The notes under the pieces were generated by a model. That model was not told where the DNA came from. It ran no database searches and saw only the letters and a list, made by a program, of their open reading frames with translations. From Halomonas sp. PR-M31 (GTDB lineage: Bacteria; Pseudomonadota; Gammaproteobacteria; Pseudomonadales; Halomonadaceae), in contig NZ_JIBT01000033.1 in the NCBI RefSeq assembly GCF_001039575.1, positions 1 through 33,285 of the forward strand: DNA of 33,285 nt. Direction: 5' to 3'. Positions 31,960-33,285 of this stretch are shown piece by piece. The translations under genes were made by a program, and so were the position numbers. How positions within the stretch are numbered: the stretch's first letter is position 1; every line of letters begins with the position of its first letter.

Positions 31960-32433
31960 TCAATCATCAGCACGATACTCGTCGTGGCAGTTCTTGCAGG
32001 TCTTCCCGGTCGCCGCTACCTGCTGACGAAGCGCCGCATAATCGTCTTGCTGAGCCACTTCTGCCAGCTTGGCGGTTGCGTCTTCCATTTCCGTCTGCAG
32101 AGACTCGAAGTCGTCACGATTATCGGCAATCTTGGCGAGTGCATCGGTGTCGGCGCCATGTCCGTCACCACGCAAGGAGCCTTCAATGAAGCCTTCCCAA
32201 GGCATCTTGGCCAACAGCGCAACCCGCTCGGCCCGCATGGCCGCTTCTTCGGCATCGTACTCCATGTCGCCCTTGGCCATAGCTCCCAACGGGCCAAAGT
32301 TCCAGCCCATTACGCTGAATGCGGACTGACGATATTCAATGGCTTCTTTGATCTCTTTCTCGTCCGCTGCTTGTGTTGCGGTGGATGCCATCACCAAGGA
32401 AGCAGCAATCCCAAGACTCATCAAGACTCTCAT
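31960..32433 (-). CDS. Cytochrome c' (class II c-type cytochrome)
   Basis: This periplasmic four-helix-bundle heme protein has 157 residues. The signal peptide is MRVLMSLGIAASLVMASTATQA, cleaved near residue 22/23. The mature N-terminus contains IKEAIEYRQSAFSVMGWNFGPL, the helix that covers the heme distal face. The heme attachment site CKNCH is at residues 146-150, close to the C-terminus as in all cytochromes c'. The protein is strongly acidic, as expected for a periplasmic protein of a halophile. Relatives bind NO or act as electron carriers; the physiological role here is unknown. GAGGAGAGACC precedes the ATG. It lies 13 bases downstream of the DUF2069 gene. Confidence 0.92.
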   Translation of the reverse strand: MRVLMSLGIAASLVMASTATQAADEKEIKEAIEYRQSAFSVMGWNFGPLGAMAKGDMEYDAEEAAMRAERVALLAKMPWEGFIEGSLRGDGHGADTDALAKIADNRDDFESLQTEMEDATAKLAEVAQQDDYAALRQQVAATGKTCKNCHDEYRADD

Positions 32434-32446
32434 TGGTCTCTCCTCA

Positions 32447-32949
32447 TCATTTTATAGATCCTCGATAGCAATCGATTCGAGGTTTTGACTTGCTCGTTGC
32501 AATCATCGGACACCTTGAGAATAGCAGTAACAGAATAATCTTAAAGACGAGGTGGCGCTTGTTCCTGCAATTGACGCTCCGCCAGCGTGCATAAAGCATG
32601 CTCGAAACGAACAAGGTCAAACTGGCCACGACTTCCAGCAAGCCGAGCCAGGTTTTACCGGGTAACGTAGCCAACATGACCCCCTGCATGAAATATAGAA
32701 GGCTCACGAACGCCAGCCAGGCATGACCGCGAGGGCGGCGGGTATAAAGTGTGGGTAAAAAGAGAATCAAGGGCAGTACCCGCACCAGTACCGGCAAAAT
32801 ACCGTTGCTGCTTTGAGTCTGAAGCTGCCAGCCGCCTATCAGCAGAAGGACGATCAAGGCGACGTAGCTACCTAGAACGATCTTCCGGGTGCGCTGAGTC
32901 AGTGGTGCAATACCATGCTTCGCTTCGAAACCCTCCAAGGCAGCCCGCA

Positions 32950-32950
<1 letters not shown>
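32447..32950 (-). CDS. DUF2069 membrane protein, C-terminus probably altered by a missing base
   Basis: As read, 167 residues. The first ~125 match DUF2069: helices VLGSYVALIVLLLIGGW, VLVRVLPLILFLPTLY, AWLAFVSLLYFMQGVMLA and LLEVVASLTLFVSSMLYARWR, with the conserved LYxRRPRGHAWL loop. After RWR the protein runs on for ~40 unusual residues (NCRNKRHLVFKIILLLLF). Adding one C to the plus-strand CC at 32579-32580 instead gives ERQLQEQAPPRL and a stop at 32541, a normal length and polar end. I therefore think the true gene is about 32541-32950. It overlaps the wrbA stop (TAATG) and probably forms an operon with wrbA and the cytochrome c' gene. Function is unknown. Confidence 0.85.

Positions 32951-33285
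<335 letters not shown>

Overview
The window looks like chromosomal DNA from a halophilic gammaproteobacterium, most likely Halomonas or a close relative. This is inferred from moderately high GC, acid-rich proteins, a full proVWX glycine-betaine importer, and a tRNA-Ser(UGA)-yccA-tusDCBE neighbourhood recalled from pseudomonads and partly from E. coli. There are no IS elements, prophage genes, CRISPR arrays or rRNA. Genes are densely packed, and no gene-free stretch exceeds about 240 bases.

Layout. (1) 1-3.9 kb: the tail of a PIG-L deacetylase with a frame break, a DUF2501 protein, a small outer-membrane barrel, tRNA-Ser(UGA), and two small unrecognised proteins. (2) 3.97-6.8 kb: a BI-1/YccA membrane protein, the tusDCBE sulfur relay for tRNA 2-thiouridine, and ACP phosphodiesterase. 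(3) 6.8-8.9 kb, minus strand: DUF1244-moaB-moeA, for molybdenum cofactor. (4) 9.0-19.7 kb: a formate dehydrogenase locus. On the minus strand lie DUF3305, DUF3306, a multi-cluster ferredoxin-like protein, a TorD-type chaperone, a small Tat protein, and the catalytic, Fe-S and cytochrome b subunits. Divergently on the plus strand lie fdhD and a HTH/PBP-like regulator. (5) 19.8-25.9 kb: an APC permease convergent with an XRE-cupin regulator, then a histone-deacetylase-family enzyme divergent from a bifunctional acyl-CoA-synthetase/GNAT protein. (6) 26.1-29.2 kb: proVWX. (7) 29.3-33.3 kb: pdxH, azlCD, a cytochrome b561-like protein, cytochrome c', a DUF2069 membrane protein and the 3' part of a WrbA-type quinone oxidoreductase.

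How the genes work together. moaB and moeA would help supply the Mo cofactor. FdhD delivers sulfur to it, the TorD-like chaperone and Tat signals handle folding and export, and the three structural subunits pass electrons from formate to quinone. The deacetylase/GNAT pair resembles a protein-acetylation eraser and writer. proVWX imports osmoprotectant.

The most notable sequence-level pattern is that four genes (PIG-L, the GNAT/acyl-CoA synthetase, proX and DUF2069) each appear to lack exactly one base in a run that would be CCC or GGG. Restoring it in each case recovers a family-like end or signal peptide. I read this as probable base-calling or assembly error rather than biology, but it affects every protein prediction here. 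I did not find a clearly unprecedented system. The best candidates for under-described biology are the accessory part of the formate dehydrogenase locus and the divergent deacetylase/acetyltransferase pair.
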